DNA of 64,000 nt from NCBI RefSeq assembly GCF_001014975.1, contig NZ_BBXA01000033.1, positions 310,001-374,000 on the forward strand, given 5' to 3'. The translations under genes and the position numbers were made by a program. The notes beneath the pieces were generated by a model, which was given only the letters and a program-made list of their open reading frames with translations, had not been told where the DNA came from and ran no database searches. Origin of the DNA: Novosphingobium sp. MD-1. Its GTDB lineage: Bacteria; Pseudomonadota; Alphaproteobacteria; Sphingomonadales; Sphingomonadaceae. Positions 44,299 to 53,667 of this stretch are shown piece after piece (the first letter of the stretch is position 1; every line of letters begins with the position of its first letter).

Positions 44299-44330
44299 CC
44301 GATGATTTAACCGGCCGGTTAACACATCGG
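44299..44330. promoter_or_regulatory. 32-bp dyad operator upstream of the SDR gene
   Basis: A perfect 16-bp palindrome TTAACCGGCCGGTTAA (44307-44322) is extended outward by CCGATG (44299-44304) and CATCGG (44325-44330). Only the dinucleotide at 44305-44306 against 44323-44324 breaks the symmetry. This is typical of a TetR-type dimer-of-dimers site. No TetR gene is adjacent, so the regulator acts from elsewhere. Confidence 0.6.
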
Positions 44331-44374
44331 CGGAGCCGCCGCGAATCCGAAATGCGCTGTATCAGCCGCCCGCT

Positions 44375-46669
44375 TCAGAACTTGTTGTCGCGCGGGAAGC
44401 CCGTCGGCGGCATCCGGCCCGCCGCGCCGCGCGCCACCTTCCACAGCATCAGGTCGCGCTCGGTCCGCGTCCGCCCGCTTTCGCCGCCCATGGACCACGA
44501 GAGGCCGTCCTCCAGCCGCAGCGTGATCGCATCGGAGAGGCCACCATCGCGATAGCGCTGGAGCGCCACGCCCTGCCCCTTGGCCAGGATCGGCACTTCG
44601 CTGAGCGCGAACACCACCAGCTTGCGGTTGTCGCCCACCACGGCGACGTGATCGTGTTCGGGCGCGATTTCGCGCACCACGGTCAGCTTCACGCCGGGCT
44701 TGGTGGTGACCACGCCGCGCCCCTTGCGCGTTTCGGCCAGCAGTTCGTCCATCTCCGCCGCGAAGCCGCGCCCGCTGTTCGCCGCCAGCAGGAGCTGCCC
44801 CTTGGCGCGATAGGGGAGGACGGCAACGATGTGCGCGTCGGGATCGATATCGACCATCGTGCGGATCGGCTCGCCAAAGCCGCGCGCGCCGGGCAGCTTG
44901 TCCGCGCCCAGCGTATAGAACCGGCCATTATCCACCGCGAACAGCAGCTTGTCGGTGGTCTGCGCGTGGAGCGCGAAGGCGGGACCATCGCCTTCCTTGA
45001 ACTTGAAATCGCCATCGAGCGGGAGATGCCCCTTCGCCGCCCGGATCCAGCCGCGCTGAGAAAGGATCACCGTTACCGGCTCCTTCTCGATCATCGCGTC
45101 CATGCTGAATTCGCGCGTCGGCGCGGCCTCGGCGATGGTGGTACGGCGGCGGCCAAGCGGGGTATCCTCGCCATATTCCTTGCGCAGCGCGGCCAGATCG
45201 CGCTTCAGCCGCGTGCGCTGGCGCGCCGGGCTGTCGAGCAGCTTCTGGAGATCGTCCTGCTCGGCCAGCAGTTCGTCGCGCTCCTTGCGCAGTTCCATTT
45301 CCTCCAGCTTGCGCAAGCTGCGCAGCCGCATGTTGAGGATCGCCTCGGCCTGCCGGTCGGTCAGGCCGAATTCCGCCATCATCACCGGCTTGGGCTCGTC
45401 CTCGGTCCGGATAATCTCGATGATCCGGTCGAGGTTGAGATAGGCAATGATGTAGCCTTCGAGCAGCTCCAACCGCGCCGCGATCTTTTCCAGCCGGTGC
45501 GTGGTGCGGCGCAGCAGGATGTCTATCTGGCTGATGACCCATTCCTGGAGGATCAGCTTGAGTCCCAGCACGCCCGGCGTTCGCCGTGAATCCAGTACGT
45601 TGAGGTTCAGACCGAAGCGCGTTTCGAGGTCGGTCAGCCGGTAGAGCGACTCCTTGAGCAGCTCCGGATCGACGTTGCGGCTCTTGGGCACGAGCACGAG
45701 CCGGATATGCTCGTCGCTCTCGTCGCGCACATCTTCCAGAATGGGCAGCTTCTTGTCGGCAATCAGCTGGGCGATCTGCTCGATCAGCTTGCCCTTCTGC
45801 ACCATGTAGGGGATTTCGCTGACCACGAGCTGCCATTGCCCGCTGCCCAGCTTCTCGACGCCGGTTTCCTCCCACGCGCCGTCCTCCCCGCGCCCGGTGG
45901 AAAAGCGCCCGCGCACACGGATCGGTCCCCGCCCGGTTTCATAGGCGGCGGAAATAGCGGCCGCGCTGTCCACCACCACGCCGCCGGTGGGGAAGTCCGG
46001 CCCGTGGAACACTTCCATCAACTGCGCGTGTTCGACATGCGGGTTGTCGATCAGCAGCAGCGTGGCGTCGACAATCTCGGCCACGTTGTGGCTAGGGATG
46101 TTGGTGGCCATGCCCACGGCAATGCCGCTGGCGCCGTTGGCAAGAAGGTTGGGGAACAGGCCGGGGAAGATTTCCGGCTCTTCCTCTTCCCCGTTGTAGG
46201 TCGGCACGAAATCGACGGTGCCTTCATCCAGCCCCGCCATCAGGCGGATCGCGGTGCGCGTCAATCGCGCTTCGGTGTAGCGATAGGCGGCGGCGTTATC
46301 GCCATCGATATTGCCGAAATTGCCCTGCCCTTCGACCAGCGGATAGCGCAGAGCGAAATCCTGGGCGAGACGGACCATGGCGTCGTAGACCGAGGCATCG
46401 CCGTGCGGGTGATACTTGCCGATGACGTCGCCCACCACGCGCGCCGATTTCTTGAACGCGCCGGTGGGATCGAGCTTCAACTGCCGCATGGCCCACAGCA
46501 GGCGACGGTGGACCGGTTTCAGCCCGTCGCGCAGATCCGGCAGCGACCGCGCAGTGATCGTCGACAGGGCATAGACGAGATAGCGTTCGGAAAGGGCGGA
46601 ATCGAAAGGCGCATCGACGATCGCGTCGAACGGATCGGGCTCGCCAGTATCGGTGGTATCGGTCGCCAT
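44375..46669 (-). CDS. parC: DNA topoisomerase IV subunit A
   Basis: This is a 764-aa type IIA topoisomerase subunit. It has ERYLVYALSTITARSLPDLRDGLKPVHRR, the QRDF-type GKYHPHGDASVYDAMVRLAQDF, the catalytic Tyr region AAAYRYTEARLTRTA, and a C-terminal beta-pinwheel domain without a GyrA box. The length and missing GyrA box favour ParC over GyrA. It decatenates daughter chromosomes with ParE. Confidence 0.95.
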   Translation of the reverse strand: MATDTTDTGEPDPFDAIVDAPFDSALSERYLVYALSTITARSLPDLRDGLKPVHRRLLWAMRQLKLDPTGAFKKSARVVGDVIGKYHPHGDASVYDAMVRLAQDFALRYPLVEGQGNFGNIDGDNAAAYRYTEARLTRTAIRLMAGLDEGTVDFVPTYNGEEEEPEIFPGLFPNLLANGASGIAVGMATNIPSHNVAEIVDATLLLIDNPHVEHAQLMEVFHGPDFPTGGVVVDSAAAISAAYETGRGPIRVRGRFSTGRGEDGAWEETGVEKLGSGQWQLVVSEIPYMVQKGKLIEQIAQLIADKKLPILEDVRDESDEHIRLVLVPKSRNVDPELLKESLYRLTDLETRFGLNLNVLDSRRTPGVLGLKLILQEWVISQIDILLRRTTHRLEKIAARLELLEGYIIAYLNLDRIIEIIRTEDEPKPVMMAEFGLTDRQAEAILNMRLRSLRKLEEMELRKERDELLAEQDDLQKLLDSPARQRTRLKRDLAALRKEYGEDTPLGRRRTTIAEAAPTREFSMDAMIEKEPVTVILSQRGWIRAAKGHLPLDGDFKFKEGDGPAFALHAQTTDKLLFAVDNGRFYTLGADKLPGARGFGEPIRTMVDIDPDAHIVAVLPYRAKGQLLLAANSGRGFAAEMDELLAETRKGRGVVTTKPGVKLTVVREIAPEHDHVAVVGDNRKLVVFALSEVPILAKGQGVALQRYRDGGLSDAITLRLEDGLSWSMGGESGRTRTERDLMLWKVARGAAGRMPPTGFPRDNKF

Positions 46670-46742
46670 GTGAACGTCCTAGCAACGCGAAGCGGACAGG
46701 GGAACTCCGTGGATGCCGAAATCCCCCGCTTTCCGGGCGGTT

Positions 46743-47075
46743 TCAGACGCGCTGCATGTCCCGCGCCTCGGCCGGGATGCGCACTTCCAGCCCATCGAGA
46801 TCGGCGGTCAGCAGGATCTGGCACGACAGCCGGCTGGTGCGGCTGACGCCGGCGGCCAGATCGAGCATGTCTTCCTCGTCGTCCACGGCGGCGGGCAACC
46901 GGTCGAACCAGTCCGGCGCTACGATCACGTGGCAGGTGGAACAGGCCATCTGCCCCTCGCACGTGCCTTCCAGCGGCATTCCGGCGTTCTGGCCCAGTTC
47001 CAGCAGGCGCTGTCCTTCCGCGCCGTCGACCACGACGCGCTCGTTTTCGGGCGTTACGAAGGTGACTCGGACCAT
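46743..47075 (-). CDS. [2Fe-2S] ferredoxin, adrenodoxin type
   Basis: This is a 110-aa ferredoxin. The cluster ligands follow Cx5CxxC (GTCEGQMACSTCHV) with the last Cys in RLSCQIL. The adrenodoxin-like tail (ARDMQRV) suits either Fe-S assembly or electron supply to a hydroxylase. It overlaps the cysteine desulfurase by 22 bp, favouring an Fe-S-assembly role. Confidence 0.93.
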   Translation of the reverse strand: MVRVTFVTPENERVVVDGAEGQRLLELGQNAGMPLEGTCEGQMACSTCHVIVAPDWFDRLPAAVDDEEDMLDLAAGVSRTSRLSCQILLTADLDGLEVRIPAEARDMQRV

Positions 47076-48160
47076 GGCAATGCAACTCCCTGCGACCCAG
47101 CCGCGGCGATGATCGCCGCGACACCCTCATCCAGATCCTCTTCCCTCGTATAGCGCCCGAAGCCTAGCCGGATCGCGGTTTTGGTATCCCTGTCCGAAAG
47201 TCCGATCGCGCGCAAGACATGGCTTGGCCTGCCGGAACCGCTGGCGCAGGCCGAACCCGCCGAAAACGCCACGTTCCGGCATTCCGACAACAGCCGCGCC
47301 ACATCCAGCCCGGCCAGCCGCAGGTTCAGGTTGCCGTGCCAGCGCGCCGTCGCGCTGCCGTTCAGCGTCCAGCCGGCCAGCGCCCCGCGCGCCCTTTTCC
47401 ACAAGTTGTCCACATGCGCCGCATCACTTTCCCGCAGCGTTGCGCACAAGGCCGCCGCCGCGCCGAAGCCGGCGCAGAGCGCAGGCGAAAGCGTGCCGGA
47501 TCGCAGCCCGCCTTCCTGCCCGCCGCCATGGATCAGCGGCTTCAGGTCGATCCCGTCGCGCACCCACAGCGCGCCGATGCCCTTGGGGCCGTAAAGCTTG
47601 TGCGCCGAGATGGCGATCAGGTCCGCGTCCGGCGGCGGCGCGATCTTGCCCGCGCCCTGCACCGCATCGCACAGGAACAGCGCGCCTTGCGCATGGGCGC
47701 GCCGCGCCAGTTCGGCGACCGGCTGGATCGTGCCGATCTCGTTGTTGACCTGCATCACCGCAACCAGATCGGCCCCGGCCGGCAATGGCACGTCGGCAGC
47801 GACCAGCCCCTGCGGATCGACCGGCAGCAGCGCCACGCCGGGATCGGCGGCGCGCGCGGTATCCAGCACCGCCGCGTGTTCGATCGCGGAAACCGCCAGT
47901 CGCCGCGCGCCGCTGCCGAAAATGGCAAGGTTGAGCGCCTCGGTCGCGCCCGAGGTGAAGATCACGCGCCCGCCCGCCGGCAGCAAGGCCGCCACCTGCT
48001 CGCGCGCCACCTCCACGGCCGCCGCCGCGGCGCGCCCGGCGCGGTGCGGGCTGTGCGGATTGGCAAAGCCCATCGCTTCCGGCCCCGCCAGCCAGGGCAT
48101 CATCGCCTCGCGCGCTTCGGGCGCAAGGGGCGTGGTCGCCTGATAGTCGAGATAGATCAC
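47054..48160 (-). CDS. Cysteine desulfurase (IscS/NifS type), second of a tandem pair
   Basis: This is a 368-aa class V aminotransferase-fold enzyme starting VIYLDYQATTPL. It has the PLP-Lys in ISAHKLYGPKG, the stacking His in IEHAAVLDTA, and the catalytic Cys in FSAGSACASGSGRPSHV. GTG at 48160 overlaps the stop of the upstream paralogue (GTGA). All catalytic residues are present. It delivers persulfide sulfur for Fe-S clusters. Confidence 0.93.
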   Translation of the reverse strand: MIYLDYQATTPLAPEAREAMMPWLAGPEAMGFANPHSPHRAGRAAAAAVEVAREQVAALLPAGGRVIFTSGATEALNLAIFGSGARRLAVSAIEHAAVLDTARAADPGVALLPVDPQGLVAADVPLPAGADLVAVMQVNNEIGTIQPVAELARRAHAQGALFLCDAVQGAGKIAPPPDADLIAISAHKLYGPKGIGALWVRDGIDLKPLIHGGGQEGGLRSGTLSPALCAGFGAAAALCATLRESDAAHVDNLWKRARGALAGWTLNGSATARWHGNLNLRLAGLDVARLLSECRNVAFSAGSACASGSGRPSHVLRAIGLSDRDTKTAIRLGFGRYTREEDLDEGVAAIIAAAGSQGVALPWSESPS

Positions 48161-49224
48161 GCCCGCACGCTCCCGGCGATGTCCCGCCAAACCGCCACGA
48201 ACCGCGTGATCGCGGCCTCGTCCGTCTCGCGCCCGATGCTCACGCGCAGGACCTCGCCGGCCGCCTTGGAATCGAGGCCCATCGCGGACAGCACATGGCT
48301 GGGCCGCAGGCTGCCCGAGGAACAGGCGCTACCGGCCGATACCGCGATCCCCGCGCTGTCGAAGCGAATCAACTGCGCGGCCGATGAAATGCCGGGCATC
48401 CGGTAGCCGCCGATCGTGGGACAGCGCGGCGCGGCGGACGCGATGATCTCCGCCCCCGCCGCCTGCAACTGGGCGTCCAGCAGGCCGCGCAGCCGGCCCG
48501 CTTCGGCCATCCAGCCATCGCCGACTTCCAGCGCCGCCGCCATGGCCAGCGCTCCGGGCAGGTTCTCGGTGCCGCCGCGATAGCCGCGTTCCTGCCCGCC
48601 GGGCGCTTTCAGCAGCGCGAAATCGCGAATGAGCAGCGCACCGATGCCGATCGGCCCGCCGAACTTGTGTGCCGAAAGCGCGATCAGGTCGGCATTGGGC
48701 AAGGCGATCTTGCCTGCGCCCTGCGCCGCGTCCGCCAGCAGGATGCCGCCGGCGGCGCGCACCAGCGCCGCGATCTCCGCCAGCGGCTGGATCACGCCGG
48801 TCTCGCTGTTGACCTGTTGCACGCAGACCAGCGCGCGCGGACCATCGGCCAGCAGCGCTTGCAGCACGGCAAGATCCACCCGCCCGTCCGCATCGACCGG
48901 CAGGCGCTCCGCATCCGCCCCGGCAGGACGCAGCACCGCCTCGTGCTCCACCGCCGCGACAACAACTCGCCTCACTTTGACGCGGCCGATTGCCAGGGCC
49001 AGCGCCTCGCTCGCCCCGCTGGTGAACACCGCCTCGCGCTCCCACCCCAGCGCGGCTTTCACCCGCGCCCGCGCGCTTTCCAGCAAGGCGCGCGCGGCGC
49101 GGCCGGGTTTGTGCGGGCTGGACGGGTTGGCCCAGGCATCGAAGCCCTGCTCCAGCGCGGCGCGCGCCTGCGGCAGCAGCGGGGTGGTGGCGGCATGATC
49201 GAGATAGAGCGGTTCGGCAGGCAA
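48157..49224 (-). CDS. Cysteine desulfurase, first of a tandem pair
   Basis: This is a 355-aa paralogue of its neighbour. It starts LYLDHAATTPLLPQAR, with His in VEHEAVLRPAG, Lys in LSAHKFGGPIG and Cys in VSAGSACSSGSLRPSHV, so it also looks active. TTG at 49224 is the only plausible start, since the conserved N-terminus begins six residues later. It heads a three-gene unit with the second desulfurase and a ferredoxin. Confidence 0.92.
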   Translation of the reverse strand: MPAEPLYLDHAATTPLLPQARAALEQGFDAWANPSSPHKPGRAARALLESARARVKAALGWEREAVFTSGASEALALAIGRVKVRRVVVAAVEHEAVLRPAGADAERLPVDADGRVDLAVLQALLADGPRALVCVQQVNSETGVIQPLAEIAALVRAAGGILLADAAQGAGKIALPNADLIALSAHKFGGPIGIGALLIRDFALLKAPGGQERGYRGGTENLPGALAMAAALEVGDGWMAEAGRLRGLLDAQLQAAGAEIIASAAPRCPTIGGYRMPGISSAAQLIRFDSAGIAVSAGSACSSGSLRPSHVLSAMGLDSKAAGEVLRVSIGRETDEAAITRFVAVWRDIAGSVRA

Positions 49225-49362
49225 GGAATCACGTGTCCCGTTATGATCGCGCCGGAAACATTGCTTTCGGAGGCGGCGTTTCTATATAGCCCTTCGTTCC
49301 AATTCCCAGCCCCGGCATTTTCCGCCGGCGCGGCTTTGCAAGCAGGATAACCAGGTCACACG

Positions 49363-50019
49363 ATGCCCGCAGTCATCTTCCCCGGTCCCGAAGGCCGCCT
49401 TGAAGGCCGCTTCCAGCCCGCCACCCGGCCGCGCGCGCCAGTGGCCATGATCCTGCATCCGCACCCGCAAGCCGGCGGCACGATGAACGATCGCATCACG
49501 CAGGCCCTGTACAAAACCTTCGTGGCGCGCGGTTTCGCCACGCTGCGCTTCAACTTCCGCGGCGTCGGGCGCAGCCAGGGCAGCTTCGACAACGGCATCG
49601 GCGAACTGTCGGACGCGGCCGCCGCGCTCGACTGGGTGCAGTCCATCCACCCCGAAGCCTCGACCACGTGGATCGCCGGCTACAGCTTCGGCGCGCTGAT
49701 CGGCATGCAGTTGCTGATGCGCCGTCCGGAAATCCGGGGCTTCATCTCGGTCGCGCCGCCGGCCAACATGTATGACTTCAGCTTCCTCGCCCCCTGCCCC
49801 GCCTCGGGCATCATCGTGCAGGGCAACGCCGATACGGTGGTGACGCCCAACGCGGTGCAGAAGCTGGTCGACAAGCTGCGCACGCAGAAGCACATCACGA
49901 TCCACCATGACGAGATTCCGCGCGCCAATCACTTCTTCGAGAACGAACTCGACGATCTGATGAAGTCGGTCGACAATTATCTGGACATGCGGCTTTCGCC
50001 GGACTGCCCGATCAAGTGA
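49363..50019 (+). CDS. Alpha/beta hydrolase (COG2945 type)
   Basis: This is a 218-aa hydrolase with the nucleophile elbow GYSFGA, an oxyanion region ILHPHPQAGGTMNDR, FRGVGRSQGSFDNG, a late Asp (QGNADTVVTPN) and His (RANHFF). The substrate is unknown; relatives are loosely called dienelactone-hydrolase-like. It is divergent from the cysteine desulfurase unit with a 138-bp gap in which I see no clear operator. Confidence 0.88.
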   Translation: MPAVIFPGPEGRLEGRFQPATRPRAPVAMILHPHPQAGGTMNDRITQALYKTFVARGFATLRFNFRGVGRSQGSFDNGIGELSDAAAALDWVQSIHPEASTTWIAGYSFGALIGMQLLMRRPEIRGFISVAPPANMYDFSFLAPCPASGIIVQGNADTVVTPNAVQKLVDKLRTQKHITIHHDEIPRANHFFENELDDLMKSVDNYLDMRLSPDCPIK

Positions 50020-50072
50020 CCGGAACCGGTGGGCCTGCTTAGGCACGGCCCGCCGGTCAGCTGGGCAAAGCC

Positions 50073-50273
50073 CTATTGCGGCTGCGTATTCTGCGCCAGC
50101 GTATTGCCCCCGGCATCGGGCAGCGTCCAGATGCCGAGGTTCACCAGCATCACCGCCGCCAGCACCAGCATCAGCACGGGGCGCTTGCGCTCCCCGCGCC
50201 GGAACAGGACGAACGCGCCGCCTGCCAACGCGATGGCGGCGAGCATGAGCAGGGACAGGACAGCATCGAGCAT
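50073..50273 (-). CDS. Small two-helix membrane protein
   Basis: This 66-aa protein has two hydrophobic segments (AVLSLLMLAAIALAGGAFVLF and VLMLVLAAVMLVNLGIW) with RRGERKR between them and a polar tail. I recognise no family. It lies 9 bp downstream of the DUF937-like gene on the same strand, which supports it being real. Confidence 0.6.
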   Translation of the reverse strand: MLDAVLSLLMLAAIALAGGAFVLFRRGERKRPVLMLVLAAVMLVNLGIWTLPDAGGNTLAQNTQPQ

Positions 50274-50282
50274 CGATAGGCG

Positions 50283-50642
50283 TTAGCTCTTGAGGAAGCC
50301 CTGCGCCATCCCCGCGATATCATCGATCACGCTGCCATCCTGATCCTTGTCGAGAAAGCTGGTAACCTTGCCCAGCGCTTCCGGATGGCTGCCGATCATC
50401 GAGGCGAACTGACCGAGCGAACCTTCGCCACCGATATGGCCCACGATCTGCTGAAGCACGCCAGCGTCGACGCCCGAATTGGCGGCGGCGGTCTCGATCG
50501 TGTCACCCTTGGCCTGGTGGCCGGCGGCCAATGCAGCGATGGCGGTTTCGGCCGTCGCGGGATCGATGCCAACCTTCGCGGCAAGGTTCTTCACATCAAC
50601 GTTGCTGCTGATCTGGCCGAGAATCGAATCGAAAATGCTCAT
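50283..50642 (-). CDS. DUF937-like protein
   Basis: This is a 119-aa acidic, Ala/Gly-rich helical protein starting MSIFDSILGQISSNVDVKN and ending SFLDKDQDGSVIDDIAGMAQGFL. The DKDQDGS segment resembles an EF-hand loop. DUF937/YidB relatives have unknown function. ATG at 50642. Confidence 0.8.
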   Translation of the reverse strand: MSIFDSILGQISSNVDVKNLAAKVGIDPATAETAIAALAAGHQAKGDTIETAAANSGVDAGVLQQIVGHIGGEGSLGQFASMIGSHPEALGKVTSFLDKDQDGSVIDDIAGMAQGFLKS

Positions 50643-50808
50643 GGGGAAGACTCCTGCGATTGGGCTCCGAACCACAGCCTAGCGGCACCACGCGACAGTT
50701 CCAGTGCAACATTCGCCAGCGCAGCGTAAGTTGTGCTGGACAAAGCCAAAAAGCCGGAGCCGGCAAGCCCTGTTTGACTTCCCACCGCCGCGCGGACAGG
50801 GTTGCGGC

Positions 50809-52644
50809 ATGGTTACGCACGAAACGAACGGAATCACCCGCCGCGCCGCCTTGGGCGGCCTGGGCGCCACCGCCGCCGCCTTCGCGATCCCGGCCCGCGC
50901 AGCCCCCGCCTCGGCGGCGGACGCCAACGCCCTGCTCGACGGCATCGCGTGGCGGCTGCTGGATTTCTTCCCCGAAACCGCCACAAGCCTTGGCATCGAC
51001 ACGGGCGCGCACGCCGCGCTGCGCGCGAAGCTGGGGGACAAGTCGGCGGCCGCGCAACGTGCCATCGCCGCCCTGCTGCGCGCCGATCTGGCCCGGATCG
51101 CCGCCACCGATGCCTCCGGCCTCGACCATTCCACGCGCACCAGCCTGGCCGTGGTCAAAAGCGCCTACCAGACCGCGCTCGATGGGTTCGCCCTGCCCTA
51201 TGGCGACATCACCGTCGGCAATTACCGCAACACGCCCTATGTCGTGATCCAGAACGTCGGCGCCTATCTCGACGTGCCGAAGTTTCTCGATTCGGATCAT
51301 CCCATCGCCGATGCGTCGGATGCCGAAGCCTATCTCGCCCGCCTCGCCGCCTATCCCGGAACGCTCGACGCCGAAACGGACCGCCTGCGCGATACGGCAG
51401 CGCAGAGAGTGATCGCGCCCGATTTCCTGCTCGACAAGGCGCTGGCGCAACTCGAAGCCTCGCTGGCCGACGCGCGCCAGGGTGGCGGACTGGTCGATTC
51501 GATCGACCGGCGCACGAAGGCGAAAGGCATCGCGGGCGACTGGGCCGGCCGGGCGCGCTCCATCGCCACCGGCAAGGTCGTCCCGGCGCTCGAACGCCAG
51601 ATCGCCGAACTGCGACGCCAGCGCGCCAGCGCGACCTCCGACGCGGGCATGAGCACCCGCCCCGACGGCGAAGCGTGGTACGCCTGGGCGCTGCGCGCCA
51701 GCACCACCACGCGCATGACGCCCGACGAAATCCACCAGCTCGGACAGGAGGAACTGAAGGCGCTGCAGGCGCGGATGGACCCGATCCTGCGCGGGCTCGG
51801 TTACACCAAGGGCACCGTTGGCGAACGCATGACCGCGCTGGGCAGCGACCCGCGCTTCCAGTTCCCCGACAACGACGAAGGACGCGCCCAGATCGTCGCG
51901 TTCATCCAGAAGCGGCTGGACTTCATCCGCGGGAAGCTGCCGCTGGCCTTCCGCAAGCTGGCGCGCGGCAATGTGGAAGTCCGCCGGCTGCCGCTGGCCG
52001 AGGAACCGGGCGCGCCGGGCGCCTATGGCGGCCCCGGATCGATCGACGGCTCGGTGCCCGGGCGCATGTGGATCAACCTCCACACCACGCGCCTGCACAG
52101 CAAGTACAGCCTGCCCACGCTGGTCCATCACGAAGCCCTCCCCGGCCACGTCTGGCAGGGCGAATACGCGCAGCAACTGCCGGTGATCCGTGCGATTCTG
52201 GCATTCAACGCCTACACCGAAGGCTGGGCGCTCTATGCCGAAACGCTCGGCGACGAACTGGGCGCCTACGATGGCGATCCGGTCGGCCAGCTCGGCTATC
52301 TCCAGTCAATCGCCTTCCGCGCTTGCCGCCTGGTGGTCGATACCGGGCTGCATGCCCGCCGCTGGTCGCGCGAGCAGGCGATCCGCTGGTTCGCGGAGAC
52401 CAACGGATCGGGGATCGACGAGGTGACGAGCGAGGTGGATCGCTATTGCAGCTGGCCGGGGCAAGCCTGCGGCTACAAGATCGGCCATAGCGAGATCCTG
52501 CGCCAGCGCGCCCGCGCAAAGGCGGCATTGGGCGCTCGCTTCGACCTGCGCGATTTCGACGATGCGGTGGTCGGCGGCGGCAACGTTCCGCTCGACGTGC
52601 TGGGGCTCAACATCGACGAATATATCCGCACGGCCGGAAAATAG
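50809..52644 (+). CDS. DUF885-family metallo-hydrolase with Tat signal
   Basis: This is a 611-aa protein. A twin-arginine signal (ITRRAALGGLGATAAAFA) is followed by a long helical M32-like DUF885 domain. The zinc site is H440-H441-E442 with H447 in VHHEALPGH, and a downstream YTEGWALYAETLGDELG supplies the third ligand. Family members are predicted periplasmic carboxypeptidase-like enzymes without a proven substrate. ATG at 50809. Confidence 0.88.
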   Translation: MVTHETNGITRRAALGGLGATAAAFAIPARAAPASAADANALLDGIAWRLLDFFPETATSLGIDTGAHAALRAKLGDKSAAAQRAIAALLRADLARIAATDASGLDHSTRTSLAVVKSAYQTALDGFALPYGDITVGNYRNTPYVVIQNVGAYLDVPKFLDSDHPIADASDAEAYLARLAAYPGTLDAETDRLRDTAAQRVIAPDFLLDKALAQLEASLADARQGGGLVDSIDRRTKAKGIAGDWAGRARSIATGKVVPALERQIAELRRQRASATSDAGMSTRPDGEAWYAWALRASTTTRMTPDEIHQLGQEELKALQARMDPILRGLGYTKGTVGERMTALGSDPRFQFPDNDEGRAQIVAFIQKRLDFIRGKLPLAFRKLARGNVEVRRLPLAEEPGAPGAYGGPGSIDGSVPGRMWINLHTTRLHSKYSLPTLVHHEALPGHVWQGEYAQQLPVIRAILAFNAYTEGWALYAETLGDELGAYDGDPVGQLGYLQSIAFRACRLVVDTGLHARRWSREQAIRWFAETNGSGIDEVTSEVDRYCSWPGQACGYKIGHSEILRQRARAKAALGARFDLRDFDDAVVGGGNVPLDVLGLNIDEYIRTAGK

Positions 52645-52661
52645 CGCCGCCACACTCGAAC

Positions 52662-52690
52662 GCGGACGATCCGCCTGCCTTATCGTCCGC
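52662..52690. terminator. Bidirectional 9-bp hairpin between convergent genes
   Basis: GCGGACGAT (52662-52670) and ATCGTCCGC (52682-52690) pair perfectly around 11 bases. The right arm covers the last codons and stop of the GFA-type gene, the left follows the DUF885 stop by 17 bp. It is placed to end both transcripts. Confidence 0.55.
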
Positions 52691-53162
52691 GCAACGCGCC
52701 CCAGCGGGCCGCGCCATCTTCGCCATAGAGGCGCGGCACGTCTGGCCCGCGATAAAACTGCGCGAACACTTCCGCGTCGTCAGGCAACAGCACCCACGGC
52801 TGCTTGCTTTCGGTGAAGATGTGCACGTCCGGCGGGCACAGGTCGGGATTGTCCAGCGTTCCGACGCGCACAAAGGCGGCCTTGTCGCCCGCCCCGCCAT
52901 AGTGGCTCCACAGCGCCACCTTGCACGCCGGACACCGCACGATTTCCTGACCACGCCCGCTCTGCGATGGCGTCATGACGTGTTCGGGCGCGCCCTGCGC
53001 CACTTCCACGCGATCGGTCTCGATCACCGTGTTCAGAGCGAAGGCGCTGCCCGATTCGCGCTGGCACCAGCGGCAATGGCAGCAATGCGTGACGATCGGC
53101 GCATCCAGCAGCCGGTAATGGACATCGCCGCATGCACAGCGGCCTTCAGCAAAGACGGTCAT
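52680..53162 (-). CDS. GFA/CENP-V-domain zinc protein
   Basis: This is a 160-aa GFA-fold protein with zinc-ligand cysteines in GRCACGDVHYR, THCCHCRWCQRESG and VRCPACKVALW. Relatives were linked to glutathione-dependent formaldehyde activation, but most are uncharacterised. It is the last gene of the TetR-led detoxification operon, 53 bp after the SRPBCC gene. Confidence 0.9.
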   Translation of the reverse strand: MTVFAEGRCACGDVHYRLLDAPIVTHCCHCRWCQRESGSAFALNTVIETDRVEVAQGAPEHVMTPSQSGRGQEIVRCPACKVALWSHYGGAGDKAAFVRVGTLDNPDLCPPDVHIFTESKQPWVLLPDDAEVFAQFYRGPDVPRLYGEDGAARWGALRGR

Positions 53163-53215
53163 GATCCTCTCCCTCTCGGGACAGGATGCGCAGCCCGCCG
53201 GCGGCCGTCAACGCC

Positions 53216-53656
53216 TCACGCGCTTTCGCACAACGCCTGCAACTGATCGGTGCAAGCGTTCCAGCCCGCCTCGAAGCCCATCTCCGCATGCTGGCGCATG
53301 GCTTCCTCGGTCCAATGCCGCGCCGAAGCGGTATAGCGCGTGCCATCGCCCTCGGGCGCGACTTCCCAGATGCCGATCATGAACGGCCCGGCCGGCTGGA
53401 AATCCGCCGTCACCGCATCCGTCGAAACGAAGCGCCGCCCCTCATCCCAGGCCAGGAACACGCCTTCCTGCGGCATTTCCTCGCCGTCGGGGCCGTACAT
53501 CACCATCGCGCACCGCCCGCCCGGCCGGCGATCCTGCTCCACGATCTTGGCGTACCACGGCTTCGGACACCACCATTCCTCCTGGCGGTTGGCCAGCACA
53601 TCCCACACCCGCTCCACCGGTGCGGCGATATGGCGGGTGATCGACAGTTCGTGCAT
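53216..53656 (-). CDS. SRPBCC/AHSA1-domain protein
   Basis: This is a 146-aa START-like hydrophobic-cavity protein: ITRHIAAPVERVWDVLANRQ at the start, WWCPKPW, a YTASARHW strand and the AEMGFEAGWNACTDQLQ C-terminal helix of the AHSA1 group. It probably binds a small hydrophobic ligand. It follows the GST gene by 11 bp. Confidence 0.9.
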   Translation of the reverse strand: MHELSITRHIAAPVERVWDVLANRQEEWWCPKPWYAKIVEQDRRPGGRCAMVMYGPDGEEMPQEGVFLAWDEGRRFVSTDAVTADFQPAGPFMIGIWEVAPEGDGTRYTASARHWTEEAMRQHAEMGFEAGWNACTDQLQALCESA

Positions 53657-53667
53657 CCTCTTTCTCC

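Noticed and set aside
46743..49224. A complete isc or suf operon
   Set aside because: Only two cysteine desulfurases and a ferredoxin are present. No scaffold, SufBCD or IscR gene and no IscR-like site was seen on either side.
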